Shown here: piece after piece, positions 1-8,640 of the stretch
Layout: the number at the start of each line of letters is the position of its first letter
Position numbering within the stretch: position 1 is the first letter of the stretch
Source: Woeseiaceae bacterium
Lineage (GTDB): Bacteria; Pseudomonadota; Gammaproteobacteria; Steroidobacterales; Woeseiaceae
Length of the DNA: 36,821 bases
Direction of reading: 5' to 3'
Assembly: GCA_029243005.1 (NCBI GenBank)
Contig: JAQWSV010000100.1
Coordinates: 1-36,821, forward strand
The notes under the pieces: generated by a model
What the model saw: the letters and a program-made list of their open reading frames with translations, nothing else
The model's database searches: none
What the model was told of the DNA's origin: nothing
Made by a program: the position numbers and the translations under genes

Positions 1-976
1 CGACGCCGCGGCGGCGCAATGCAGAGGTTGGTCTCTCGCCTGAGCGAGCGACACGCTTGGGTCGTATCGGACTATAAAACTCGTTCTCAATCTGTAGCTG
101 GCTGGCCCGAAGCTGACGATACTCACCGTCAACCTTGACGCCAATCTCCTCAAACTCGGGCGCCGTTTTGCAGATTGCCCGAGTTAGGTCATCGATGTAC
201 TGGTCGACGGAATTCACGGATATCTTCAGTTGCGCCTGCGAGTTGTTGCTATAGCCGAGATCGCTCATCCGCAACGATGTCGCGAACGGGCGATACAGGG
301 TATTTTCATTGAAGAACTCGAGATCCGACGCCTGTCCTCCAAGGAACGACTTGCACAATGCCGGTGATGCGCCAAACAAATACAGAATCAGCCACCCGTA
401 ACGACGGAAGTTCCTGACCAAGCCCATATAGGCCGCCGATCGAAAATCGTCGACGCTAGCGGTGGACCCTTCGAGCTCAGCGAACTCCGACCAGAACTGC
501 TCGGGCAAGGAATAGTTGTAGTGGATGCCGGCGATGGTTTGCATACGTTTGCCGTATCGATGGCCAAGACCCTTTCGATAAACGGTCTTCATACGGCCGA
601 CATTGGATGTGCCGTATTGTGCCAGCGGGATATCATTATCTTCCGTCATCAGGCACGGCATACTCGTCACCCACAGCAGTTCGTCGTCCATACGATCGTA
701 AGTGAACTGGTGAATCTCACAGAGTACGCGCAGCGTTTCCCAAGTATTGGCGTACGCGGGCGTCACGAACTCCAGCAGCGCTTCCGAAAAGTCTGTCGTG
801 ATATAGCTGTTGGTCAGCGCAGAACCCAGCGCGCTCGGGTGTGGGGTGTCGACCAGGCGGCCGTCCGGCAAGACGCGGAGAGATTCCTTTTCAATGCCTT
901 TTCGGCCGCCCGAAATTATGTCCCTGGAACCCTGCTCCGAAAGCCGGTGGATTCTTTCTCTGACCACCTGATTCAA
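1..976 (-). CDS. gshA: Glutamate-cysteine ligase, 3' end truncated at left window edge
   Basis: Manual minus-strand translation (absent from ORF track because no stop lies in the window): ...GGRKGIEKESLRVLPDGRLVDTPHPSALGSALTNSYITTDFSEALLEFVTP...MQTIAGIHYNYSLPEQFW...MSDLGYSNNSQAQLKISVNS...QLQIENEFYSPIRPKRV. Typical proteobacterial GshA motifs. Likely non-ATG start (TTG at 976 or GTG at 967) because an in-frame TGA lies just upstream with no ATG between. Confidence 0.92.
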   Translation of the reverse strand, partial: MNQVVRERIHRLSEQGSRDIISGGRKGIEKESLRVLPDGRLVDTPHPSALGSALTNSYITTDFSEALLEFVTPAYANTWETLRVLCEIHQFTYDRMDDELLWVTSMPCLMTEDNDIPLAQYGTSNVGRMKTVYRKGLGHRYGKRMQTIAGIHYNYSLPEQFWSEFAELEGSTASVDDFRSAAYMGLVRNFRRYGWLILYLFGASPALCKSFLGGQASDLEFFNENTLYRPFATSLRMSDLGYSNNSQAQLKISVNSVDQYIDDLTRAICKTAPEFEEIGVKVDGEYRQLRASQLQIENEFYSPIRPKRVARSGERPTSALRRRGV

Positions 977-1374
977 CTTAGTGGCTCCGGGATGTTCTGC
1001 ACTCGGTCGTCATGCCGGGACTATACAGACCACCATCAGGCGTGCCAATCAACCTAAACAACTGTTTCAATTATTGCTTTTCAGATGCCTGCGCTCGGCC
1101 CATCCAGCCTACGCTACACAGGCGACACCGAATAGAAGACTTAATGCCCAAGTTTCCCAATTATGTAACGAGATTCGTTCAATTACTTGAAAACTGTCAG
1201 GTTTTTTGACGGTTTGAGGCAGATATTCCATCGCCTCTACCTTAACTTGGGTGGTAAACTATAGTCATGTCAAAGACCGTGGCCGGAGCGTCGGCAGTGC
1301 CTGGCCGCGGATCCAAAATAATAATAAGTTGGCTGGCGCTGCAATATTAGGTGACCGCCCGAGTCGAATTAAAT

Positions 1375-3822
1375 ATGGCCGGCAGAATCCTCTCCAGATA
1401 CCTGGTCCTGGTGTCGATCATTGCGCTGATCGGCATTGGCGTCATTTTGGCCTTGTTCTACGGCCAGTATCAGTGGATGGCGTCCGGAATCGTCACGAGC
1501 AGTGTCGAACAACATGGCGAGAGCCTGGCGGGCAGCTTCGAACGTCGGGCGCGCGGACAGTTATACCGAATCGCCGATGCAGTATTGGAGGCGGATGCCG
1601 ACACTGGCACAGCGGTGCGCACCATTCTCGACCAAGCAATCATCGATAACGAAACACTGATCGGTCTTCGCTACACGCACGCCGATGGTTTCGCCATCGA
1701 ATCAGGCCCCGTCGCTGAGGAGGCGATCGCAGAGAACGTCCTGTGGCGACCCGAGCGCATGTATATGAAATTCCCGATCATCCGCGACGGTGACAACATC
1801 GGCTCATTATTTGGGAGTTTTGACCTCGCAACATTAGCCAGCGAATCAGAGGCGTTCGAGGAGCAACTCGTCGAACTGGGGACACAAAGCCGCCAAACGA
1901 GTTTTCTCTGGGTCGGGGCGGCAACGTTGATAACTATCGTCCTCTGCGGATTTGTCATCTGGCTGATCGCGAAACTACAGGCTGAGCGAATTCGTGCGCT
2001 AAAAGTACAGGCCGAGAAACTGAGCGACGCAGACTACGGCGAGCCGCTCATGGTTCGCGGCGGTGATTTGCTTGCAGATCTCGCGGCAGTCTTTAACGGC
2101 ATGCGAGAGAAACTGAAGCGAACGACGATTTCGCGCGACTACGTCGACAGCGTACTTTCCAGTATGAACGAAGCCATCATCGTGACATCGCCGGAAGGGA
2201 TGATCACCCGTGTGAATGCGGCCACCACTCGCATGCTCAAGTACACCGAATCGGAGCTCGTTGGAAACCACATTCGGCTGATAGTTGATCAAAAGAAAGG
2301 CGGCTCACTGGCCACAGATACACATACCGGTGTTCCCCGCGAAGCGTTCCTACTGTCGCATTCCGATGAGAAAATCCCGATCTCGTACACGAGCTCGTCC
2401 ATCAAAGCTGAGGGCAATTTTCTCGGGCACCGCATTTATGCAGCACAGAACATCACCGAGCGCCGCAAGGCCGAGAAACGCATCCGGTACCTAGCCAGAA
2501 TTGACCCGCTGACAAAAGTCCCTAACCGCATGCAATTTCAGCACCTGCTGCAGCGTACGATCGCGCGGGCAAAGCGCCGGGAGAAGTCGGTTGCACTGTT
2601 TTATATCGACATCGACAACTTCAAGGAAATCAACGACACGTTCGGTCATCTCGCTGGCGATGCCACACTGGAAACCGTTACTGAGCGACTGAAAGACACA
2701 TTACCAGACAAGTCGGTGATTGGCCGCCTGGCCGGAGACGAGTTTGCAGTCATTGTTGATAACGGTGCCGCTAATCCTGACGACCGATCCGCGCTCGACA
2801 AGATCGCGCGCGAAGTGCTGGATCAACTTGCGGAACCGTTTTTCGTGCAGGGTCACGAAGTGTTTATGACAGCTAGCATGGGCATCGCTTTCTATCCGGT
2901 TGACGCGCCCAACGTTATCGATCTCATCAAGAATGCCGACGCGGCGCTTTACCACGCGAAGAAATCAGGCGGCAACATGCATTCTTATTATATCCCCGAA
3001 ATGAACGAAGCCGTGGTTGAACGACTGATGACCAAAAGCAAGCTGAAGCGGTCCTTTGAACGCGATGAACTGCTTGTCCACTATCAACCCAAGTACAACC
3101 TGCAAACCGGTGCCGTAATTGGCGCGGAAGCACTGGTTCGATGGGAGTTGCCGGAACGGGGCATAATCCTGCCATCGGACTTCATACCACTGGCAGAAGA
3201 GACCAACCTGATTATCGATATCGGCGAATGGGTCCTAGAACGGGTTTGCGAGGATTTTCGACGCTGGCAGAAAACCATGTCGTCGCCGGGACGAGTATCC
3301 GTAAACCTGTCTCTGAAGCAGCTGCGGCAACCCAACTTCATCAATCGGATCAGCGCCATTCTGCAAAGATATGAAGTGTCACCAACCTCCCTAGAGCTTG
3401 AAATTACGGAAACGACGCTGATGGAGAATCCTAATCGAACCATCAAGATTCTCGATCAGTTGTACGCACTGGGTCTTCACCTTGCGATTGACGACTTTGG
3501 CACAGGGTATTCGTCCCTAAGTGCGTTGCAGCAATTTCCGATCAGTACGCTGAAGATCGATAAATCCTTCGTGCAAGACATCGCTGTCAATGCAGATGAC
3601 GCGACTATCGTCGGCACGATCATCCACATGGGGCAAAGCCTGAATATGGATGTCGTTGCGGAAGGCGTCGAGTCCGAGGAGCAACTGGCATTTCTCCAGT
3701 CACATGACTGCACCTATGTGCAAGGCCTATTATTCGGTGACCCCATGAGTTCAGACAACTATCTCGACTTACTCATGGCACAAACGGATGGTACCGATCA
3801 ATACAGAGCTCTGTTTGCATAA
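1375..3822 (+). CDS. Membrane-anchored sensor with PAS, GGDEF and EAL domains (c-di-GMP turnover); alternative GTG start at 1351
   Basis: N-terminal TM (YLVLVSIIALIGIGVILALF), second TM (FLWVGAATLITIVLCGFVIWLI) with HAMP-like segment, PAS (NEAIIVTSPEGMITRVNAATTRMLKYTESELVG), GGDEF domain with RLAGDEFAVIVD, EAL domain with GAEALVRWELPE and DDFGTGYSSLSAL. Confidence 0.93.
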   Translation: MAGRILSRYLVLVSIIALIGIGVILALFYGQYQWMASGIVTSSVEQHGESLAGSFERRARGQLYRIADAVLEADADTGTAVRTILDQAIIDNETLIGLRYTHADGFAIESGPVAEEAIAENVLWRPERMYMKFPIIRDGDNIGSLFGSFDLATLASESEAFEEQLVELGTQSRQTSFLWVGAATLITIVLCGFVIWLIAKLQAERIRALKVQAEKLSDADYGEPLMVRGGDLLADLAAVFNGMREKLKRTTISRDYVDSVLSSMNEAIIVTSPEGMITRVNAATTRMLKYTESELVGNHIRLIVDQKKGGSLATDTHTGVPREAFLLSHSDEKIPISYTSSSIKAEGNFLGHRIYAAQNITERRKAEKRIRYLARIDPLTKVPNRMQFQHLLQRTIARAKRREKSVALFYIDIDNFKEINDTFGHLAGDATLETVTERLKDTLPDKSVIGRLAGDEFAVIVDNGAANPDDRSALDKIAREVLDQLAEPFFVQGHEVFMTASMGIAFYPVDAPNVIDLIKNADAALYHAKKSGGNMHSYYIPEMNEAVVERLMTKSKLKRSFERDELLVHYQPKYNLQTGAVIGAEALVRWELPERGIILPSDFIPLAEETNLIIDIGEWVLERVCEDFRRWQKTMSSPGRVSVNLSLKQLRQPNFINRISAILQRYEVSPTSLELEITETTLMENPNRTIKILDQLYALGLHLAIDDFGTGYSSLSALQQFPISTLKIDKSFVQDIAVNADDATIVGTIIHMGQSLNMDVVAEGVESEEQLAFLQSHDCTYVQGLLFGDPMSSDNYLDLLMAQTDGTDQYRALFA

Positions 3823-3836
3823 GGGTGTTTTTGGAA

Positions 3837-3870
3837 CTGCTAATTATCTGATTTAAACGTAATTTAGCAG
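3837..3870 (+). other. Inverted repeat downstream of GGDEF/EAL stop (stem CTGCTAA/TTAGCAG)
   Basis: 7-bp perfect stem 3837-3843 / 3864-3870; no clear U tract, so terminator function uncertain. Confidence 0.35.
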
Positions 3871-3980
3871 GGACTTTCACTCACTCCGGTCGATGTGCTT
3901 AAATAAGCCGGCGTCTCCAGAGGCATAACTATCAGGGCGGCAACGAACTGCAGGCCGCCGTAAACTAAGAAGCTAGGAAA

Positions 3981-4337
3981 ATGAACAGACTAATCAAGAT
4001 TGTGCTGAGTACCACCCTCGTGTTTTCAATCGGACAGGCGTTTGCCTGTGACTACCCGGAGCGAGTATTGATTCCGAATGGCAACACTGCCACGAGGGAA
4101 GAGATGATTGAAGGTCAACGCGGCGTTAAAACTTATGTAGCCAATATGGAAGTCTATCTTGAGTGCATAGTGGAAGAAGCAACGCAGGCTGGTGATGCTA
4201 TTGCCGACCCTCAGCAGGAGCAGGAACGCGATGAAATGTTGAACAAAAAATACAATGCGGCCGTTGACGAAATGGAAAGACTCGCCGCCCAGTTCAATGC
4301 AGAAGTTCAAGCATATCGCGCAAGGGACGACGGCTAA
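3981..4337 (+). CDS. Small exported hypothetical protein (signal peptide, coiled-coil-like)
   Basis: 118 aa; N-terminal MNRLIKIVLSTTLVFSIGQAFA signal peptide, acidic helical remainder; AGGA-like RBS (ctaggaaaATG). Confidence 0.7.
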   Translation: MNRLIKIVLSTTLVFSIGQAFACDYPERVLIPNGNTATREEMIEGQRGVKTYVANMEVYLECIVEEATQAGDAIADPQQEQERDEMLNKKYNAAVDEMERLAAQFNAEVQAYRARDDG

Positions 4338-4353
4338 ACGTAAGATTCATGCA

Positions 4354-4388
4354 ATAAAACACTCGTTTCAGTACGGGCGTTGTTTTAT
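4354..4388. terminator. Possible bidirectional hairpin/terminator after the small exported protein
   Basis: Inverted repeat ATAAAACA (4354-4361) / TGTTTTAT (4381-4388), A-tract on one arm and T-tract on the other. Confidence 0.45.
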
Positions 4389-4666
4389 GTGCCTATTTTC
4401 CGAGCCTTAGAGTGCGTCTATTTCCCTTTTGAGATCGTACCGGTTCTCGGTGACGATTCGTTCAAGCACTTTAACAAGCTCCTCGATTTGTTCAGATTGA
4501 GCTATAGCCGGCTACTCGGCAAGATCCGCGAGCACCGCTTGGATACTCACCGCAGTAATCCATACCGACGAATACGGGTTTTTGACGGGTGCCGGAGCGT
4601 GCTCCGGATGCTAGAATCGCGCGCGCGATCCAAAGATTATGCCCTCGAATCAAAGGTCCGTTGCCA

Positions 4667-5644
4667 ATGAAAAACCCCGTCCGCGTTACGATCACCGGTG
4701 CTGCCGGTCAGATCGGTTACCAGCTTGCGTTCCGCATCGCCTCCGGCCAAATGCTTGGAAAGAACCAGCCGGTCATTCTCCAGCTCCTGGAAATCACCCC
4801 TGCATTGCCGGCGCTGGAGGGCGTTGTCATGGAGCTCGACGATTGCGCTTTCGACACGCTCGCTGGCATCGAAGCAACGGACGACGCGAACGTCGCCTTC
4901 CGCGACAGCGAATATGCACTGCTGGTGGGTGCCCGACCACGCGGACCCGGCATGGAGCGCAATGATCTGCTCGAAGCCAATGCAAGAATATTCTCGGCGC
5001 AGGGCAAGGCAATGAATGAACACGCGAGCAGCAATATTCGCGTCCTCGTGGTTGGTAATCCCGCCAATACCAATGCGCTGATCGCCAGCAGCAATGCGCC
5101 GGACATCGACGTCTCCCGATTCACGGCGATGACGCGTCTCGATCACAACCGGGCAATGGTGCAACTGGCTGCCAAAACCGGCAACCATGTGAACGACGTG
5201 CGACGGCTGACCATCTGGGGCAACCACTCAGCGACACAATATCCCGACCTGTTTCATGCCACGGTCGACGGCACCTCCGCGATGGACTTGGTGGACAAGC
5301 GCTGGCTGGCCGACGAGTTTATCCCAACTGTACAACAACGAGGCGCTGCCATTATTGCCGCGCGAGGTGCCTCATCGGCAGCATCAGCTGCCTCCGCTGC
5401 CATTGATCATATGCATGACTGGACGCTGGGCACGCCCGACGATGATTGGGTCAGTATGGCGATCCCGACCGATGGCAGCTACGGTATCGGCGAGGGCATC
5501 ATCTATTCCCATCCGGTTCGTTGTCGCGACGGTGAATACGAGATCGTCCAAGGCCTAAACGTGAACGAATTTAGCCGTGCCCGCATGGAAGCCACCGAGG
5601 CGGAGCTGCGCGAAGAGCGTGCCGCCATCGAGTCGCTCTTATAG
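4667..5644 (+). CDS. mdh: Malate dehydrogenase (ORF track start 4589 is likely too far upstream)
   Basis: [31 protein letters not shown]..., [35 protein letters not shown] motifs of the cytosolic-type MDH family. Confidence 0.95.
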   Translation: MKNPVRVTITGAAGQIGYQLAFRIASGQMLGKNQPVILQLLEITPALPALEGVVMELDDCAFDTLAGIEATDDANVAFRDSEYALLVGARPRGPGMERNDLLEANARIFSAQGKAMNEHASSNIRVLVVGNPANTNALIASSNAPDIDVSRFTAMTRLDHNRAMVQLAAKTGNHVNDVRRLTIWGNHSATQYPDLFHATVDGTSAMDLVDKRWLADEFIPTVQQRGAAIIAARGASSAASAASAAIDHMHDWTLGTPDDDWVSMAIPTDGSYGIGEGIIYSHPVRCRDGEYEIVQGLNVNEFSRARMEATEAELREERAAIESLL

Positions 5645-5659
5645 CGTTAGAATCAGATC

Positions 5660-8311
5660 ATGGGCGATATCGTCCTGATCTGGCACGATGTTCTGACGGG
5701 TGTTAGCCTGCGGACCGGACCTCGGTCCTACCGCATTATTGAGGAATTTTCGGTGTCCGAATTTCTGATGAGCCTCGCCTGGTTACTGCTTTTCACTGGC
5801 AGCGCAATTTACCTGGCCTATAACCGGGTCAGCCTGCTTTCATCGACAGTCACAATGGGCGCAATCCTAGTCGCCTACCTTATATACGGGGACTGGCATC
5901 CACTCTGGGCCTTGGTATTGATCATTGCGTTCGGTGCGCTGGTTGTGCCCAACCTCCTCGAATTCCGCCGGGAAAAGATCACACGCCCGGCACTGGACAT
6001 CTACCGGACCATGCTGCCGTCGATGTCCGACACTGAGAAGGAGGCACTCGAAGCCGGCAATACCTGGTGGGACGGCGAACTATTTTCCGGCATGCCGCAG
6101 TGGGACAAACTCATGTCCTTCCCGGCACCCGCGTTGTCGGTCGAAGAACACGCATTCCTCGACGGGCCCTGCGAAGAACTCTGCTCTATGCTGGATGACT
6201 GGGATATCTCGCACGTGCGCGGTGACATGCCGCCCGAAGTGTGGGAGTTCATGAAAAAGCACAAGTTCTTCGCCATGATTATCCCCAAAAAGTACGGCGG
6301 TCTCGAGTTTTCTGCCTATGCCAACGCGATGGTCATCGCAAAACTGGCCAGCCGAAACTCAACCGCGTCTTCCACGGTCGGTGTCCCGAACTCGCTGGGA
6401 CCGGCCGAGCTCCTGCTGCATTACGGCACGGAAGAACAAAAAGATCACTGGCTACCCGGGCTTGCCTCGGGTAACGAAATTCCCTGCTTCGCGCTGACAT
6501 CACCGCAGGCAGGCTCGGACGCCGCTGCGCTGATCGACAGCGGCGTGGTCTGCAAAGGCACATTCGAAGGCAAACAAATCGTCGGTATCAAACTCAACTG
6601 GGAAAAGCGTTACATAACGCTTGCGCCGGTCGCGACCGTGCTCGGGCTCGCCTTCAAACTGTATGACCCCGATCGCCTGATCGGTGAAAACGATGAATAC
6701 GGCATCACGGCAGCGCTAATTCCGACAAACCTGCCAGGCATCAAGATCGGCCGCCGGCACAACCCGCTGACCATTCCTTTCCAGAACGGACCGACTTCCG
6801 GCACCGACGTGTTCGTGCCCCTCGACTTCATCATTGGCGGCCAGAAGATGGCCGGCAAAGGCTGGAAGATGCTGGTCGAACTGTTGTCCGTTGGCCGGGC
6901 AATCACATTACCGTCGACGGCTGCCGGTGGCGGACAGGCTGCGGCCTACTCCGCAGGCGCGTACACACAGCTACGCCGACAATTCGGCTTTCCGATTGCG
7001 CAGTTTGAAGGCGTTGGCGAAGCGCTCGCGAGAATTGCCGGACACACATATATTATGAACGCGGCGATTTCGGTCACCTCAGGCGCGATCGACCAAGGAG
7101 AAAAGCCGGCGGTACCGTCTGCCATTTTGAAGTACCACTGCACCGAACTTGGTCGCAAGGTCGCCAATGACTCGATGGATGTGCATGGTGGCAAAGCCAT
7201 CATGATGGGTCCGAACAACTACTGCGGCCGAACCTACATGGCGACGCCGATTGCGATCACGGTGGAAGGTGCCAATATTCTTACCCGCAGCCTGATCATT
7301 TTTGGGCAGGGCGCTATGCGATGTCACCCGTATGTCCTCAGAGAATTGCAGGCAGCCGATGACCTGGATACGGAACGCGGCCTGATGCAGTTCGATGATG
7401 CGCTCTTCTCGCATATTGGCTATGCCATCAGTAACGCGGCGCGCGCATTCTTTCTAGCCCTGACACACGCCAAGTTTTCTGACGTGCCGTTGAATACCCC
7501 AACGCGCCGTTACTACCAGAATGTCAATCGGTACAGCGCAGCATTCGCATTGACCACGGACTTCGCGATGCTGACGCTGGGTGGCAAGCTCAAAATCAAG
7601 GAGCTCCTCTCCGCGAGGCTTGGCGATGTCCTGAGCTCGATGTACCTCGCGTCGGCGGTCCTCAAGCATTTCGAAAACCAGGGAAGGCGCGCGACCGACA
7701 TTCCGCTCGTTGAATGGTCTGTCCGGACGCTCATGTATAACGCGCAGGAACAACTGCACAGTTTCCTCCGCAATTTCCCGAATCGACCTATTGCGTTCCT
7801 GCTGCGGTGCATCATCTTCCCGCGCGGAAGAACATATTCATCGCCCTCCGATGAGCTCGGCAGGAAACTCGTTTCCCTGATCACGGAGACCGGCGAAGCC
7901 CGAGAGCGTCTGAGCGCGCAGGCATTCAAGGCCTGCGAACCCGGCGGCCCGCTTGGCCAGCTTCAGGAAGCGCTGGAACTCTCGGAAAAACACCTCCCGC
8001 TGGAGAAGAAACTCAAGCAGGCGCGCCGTGAAGGCCTAATCAAGTCAGAATACCTAGGTCACCAGATCGACGAAGCCGAGCATGCTGAAGTCATAGGCAC
8101 ATCGGAAGCGGCAGCACTCAGGGACTATCATGAGAAGTTGCAGTTCCTGATGTCGGTCGACGACTTTTCTCCGGACGAGATGGGTTGCCACACCGGTGCG
8201 TCAGAGACTGCTGCGGCGAAAGTCGCTAGACCAAAAGCACCGGCCTCACCGAAGAAAGCCGCAAAGACAAAGAAGAAGACGCGCAAGAAGAAAAGCAGAG
8301 CCAAAAAATAG
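5660..8311 (+). CDS. fadE: FadE-type membrane acyl-CoA dehydrogenase with Lys-rich C-terminal tail
   Basis: N-terminal TMs; EKEALEAGNTWWDGELFSGMPQWDKL, GVPNSLGPAELLLHYGTEEQKDHWLPGLASGNEIPCFALTSPQAGSDA, ITVEGANILTRSLIIFGQGAMRCHPYV closely resemble E. coli FadE. A later GTG start (5753, VSEFLMSLAW) is possible. Confidence 0.93.
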   Translation: MGDIVLIWHDVLTGVSLRTGPRSYRIIEEFSVSEFLMSLAWLLLFTGSAIYLAYNRVSLLSSTVTMGAILVAYLIYGDWHPLWALVLIIAFGALVVPNLLEFRREKITRPALDIYRTMLPSMSDTEKEALEAGNTWWDGELFSGMPQWDKLMSFPAPALSVEEHAFLDGPCEELCSMLDDWDISHVRGDMPPEVWEFMKKHKFFAMIIPKKYGGLEFSAYANAMVIAKLASRNSTASSTVGVPNSLGPAELLLHYGTEEQKDHWLPGLASGNEIPCFALTSPQAGSDAAALIDSGVVCKGTFEGKQIVGIKLNWEKRYITLAPVATVLGLAFKLYDPDRLIGENDEYGITAALIPTNLPGIKIGRRHNPLTIPFQNGPTSGTDVFVPLDFIIGGQKMAGKGWKMLVELLSVGRAITLPSTAAGGGQAAAYSAGAYTQLRRQFGFPIAQFEGVGEALARIAGHTYIMNAAISVTSGAIDQGEKPAVPSAILKYHCTELGRKVANDSMDVHGGKAIMMGPNNYCGRTYMATPIAITVEGANILTRSLIIFGQGAMRCHPYVLRELQAADDLDTERGLMQFDDALFSHIGYAISNAARAFFLALTHAKFSDVPLNTPTRRYYQNVNRYSAAFALTTDFAMLTLGGKLKIKELLSARLGDVLSSMYLASAVLKHFENQGRRATDIPLVEWSVRTLMYNAQEQLHSFLRNFPNRPIAFLLRCIIFPRGRTYSSPSDELGRKLVSLITETGEARERLSAQAFKACEPGGPLGQLQEALELSEKHLPLEKKLKQARREGLIKSEYLGHQIDEAEHAEVIGTSEAAALRDYHEKLQFLMSVDDFSPDEMGCHTGASETAAAKVARPKAPASPKKAAKTKKKTRKKKSRAKK

Positions 8312-8314
8312 CCT

Positions 8315-8584
8315 ATGCAGCAACACTTCGGGCCAGTCTGTGAATTCACGCATCACGTCGATCCAGGAATCATTGAGGCGTTCGATGCCTGGGTGGCACA
8401 GCATGTCGGGGAAATGCGCGAGCTGCCCGGTATTGTTCGCGCCAGCACCTATACCGCAGACGACGATGACCCAGGCCGGCCGCGCGGTTCACCCTGTACC
8501 TGTTCGACAGCGATACGACAACAGGCAAATACCCGATCGGGGCCGCGGTCAATCGGCCTTGAGCGCAGGGTCCACTGCCACTAG
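8315..8584 (+). pseudogene. Small ORF (DUF4286-like/antibiotic-monooxygenase-like start) apparently frameshifted near 8475
   Basis: MQQHFGPVCEFTHHVDPGIIEAFDAWVAQHVGEMRELPGIVRASTYTADDDDPGRP is protein-like, then the frame turns into low-quality RGSPCTCSTAIRQQ. Another frame continues with RFTLYLFDSDTTTGKYPIGAAVNRP*. Family assignment from memory only. Confidence 0.4.
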
Positions 8585-8640
8585 AATTTGTTGGCCGGGC
8601 AAATCTCGGCCACGAACACGAGATTCTTCGACCACCTAAA

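Noticed and set aside
521-1057. 178-aa plus-strand ORF (and ORFs 981-1190, 1012-1209)
   Set aside because: Antisense to gshA, whose minus-strand translation has clear family motifs; 981-1209 is intergenic with no coding signal.
3871-3980. c-di-GMP (GEMM-I) riboswitch
   Set aside because: Considered because of the GGDEF/EAL neighbour, but conserved pieces such as GGCAAACC and ACGCAAAGC are absent; kept only as an unassigned structured leader.
4380-4670. 96-aa plus-strand ORF upstream of mdh
   Set aside because: Overlaps the mdh start region, no motif, and the antisense frame is more protein-like.
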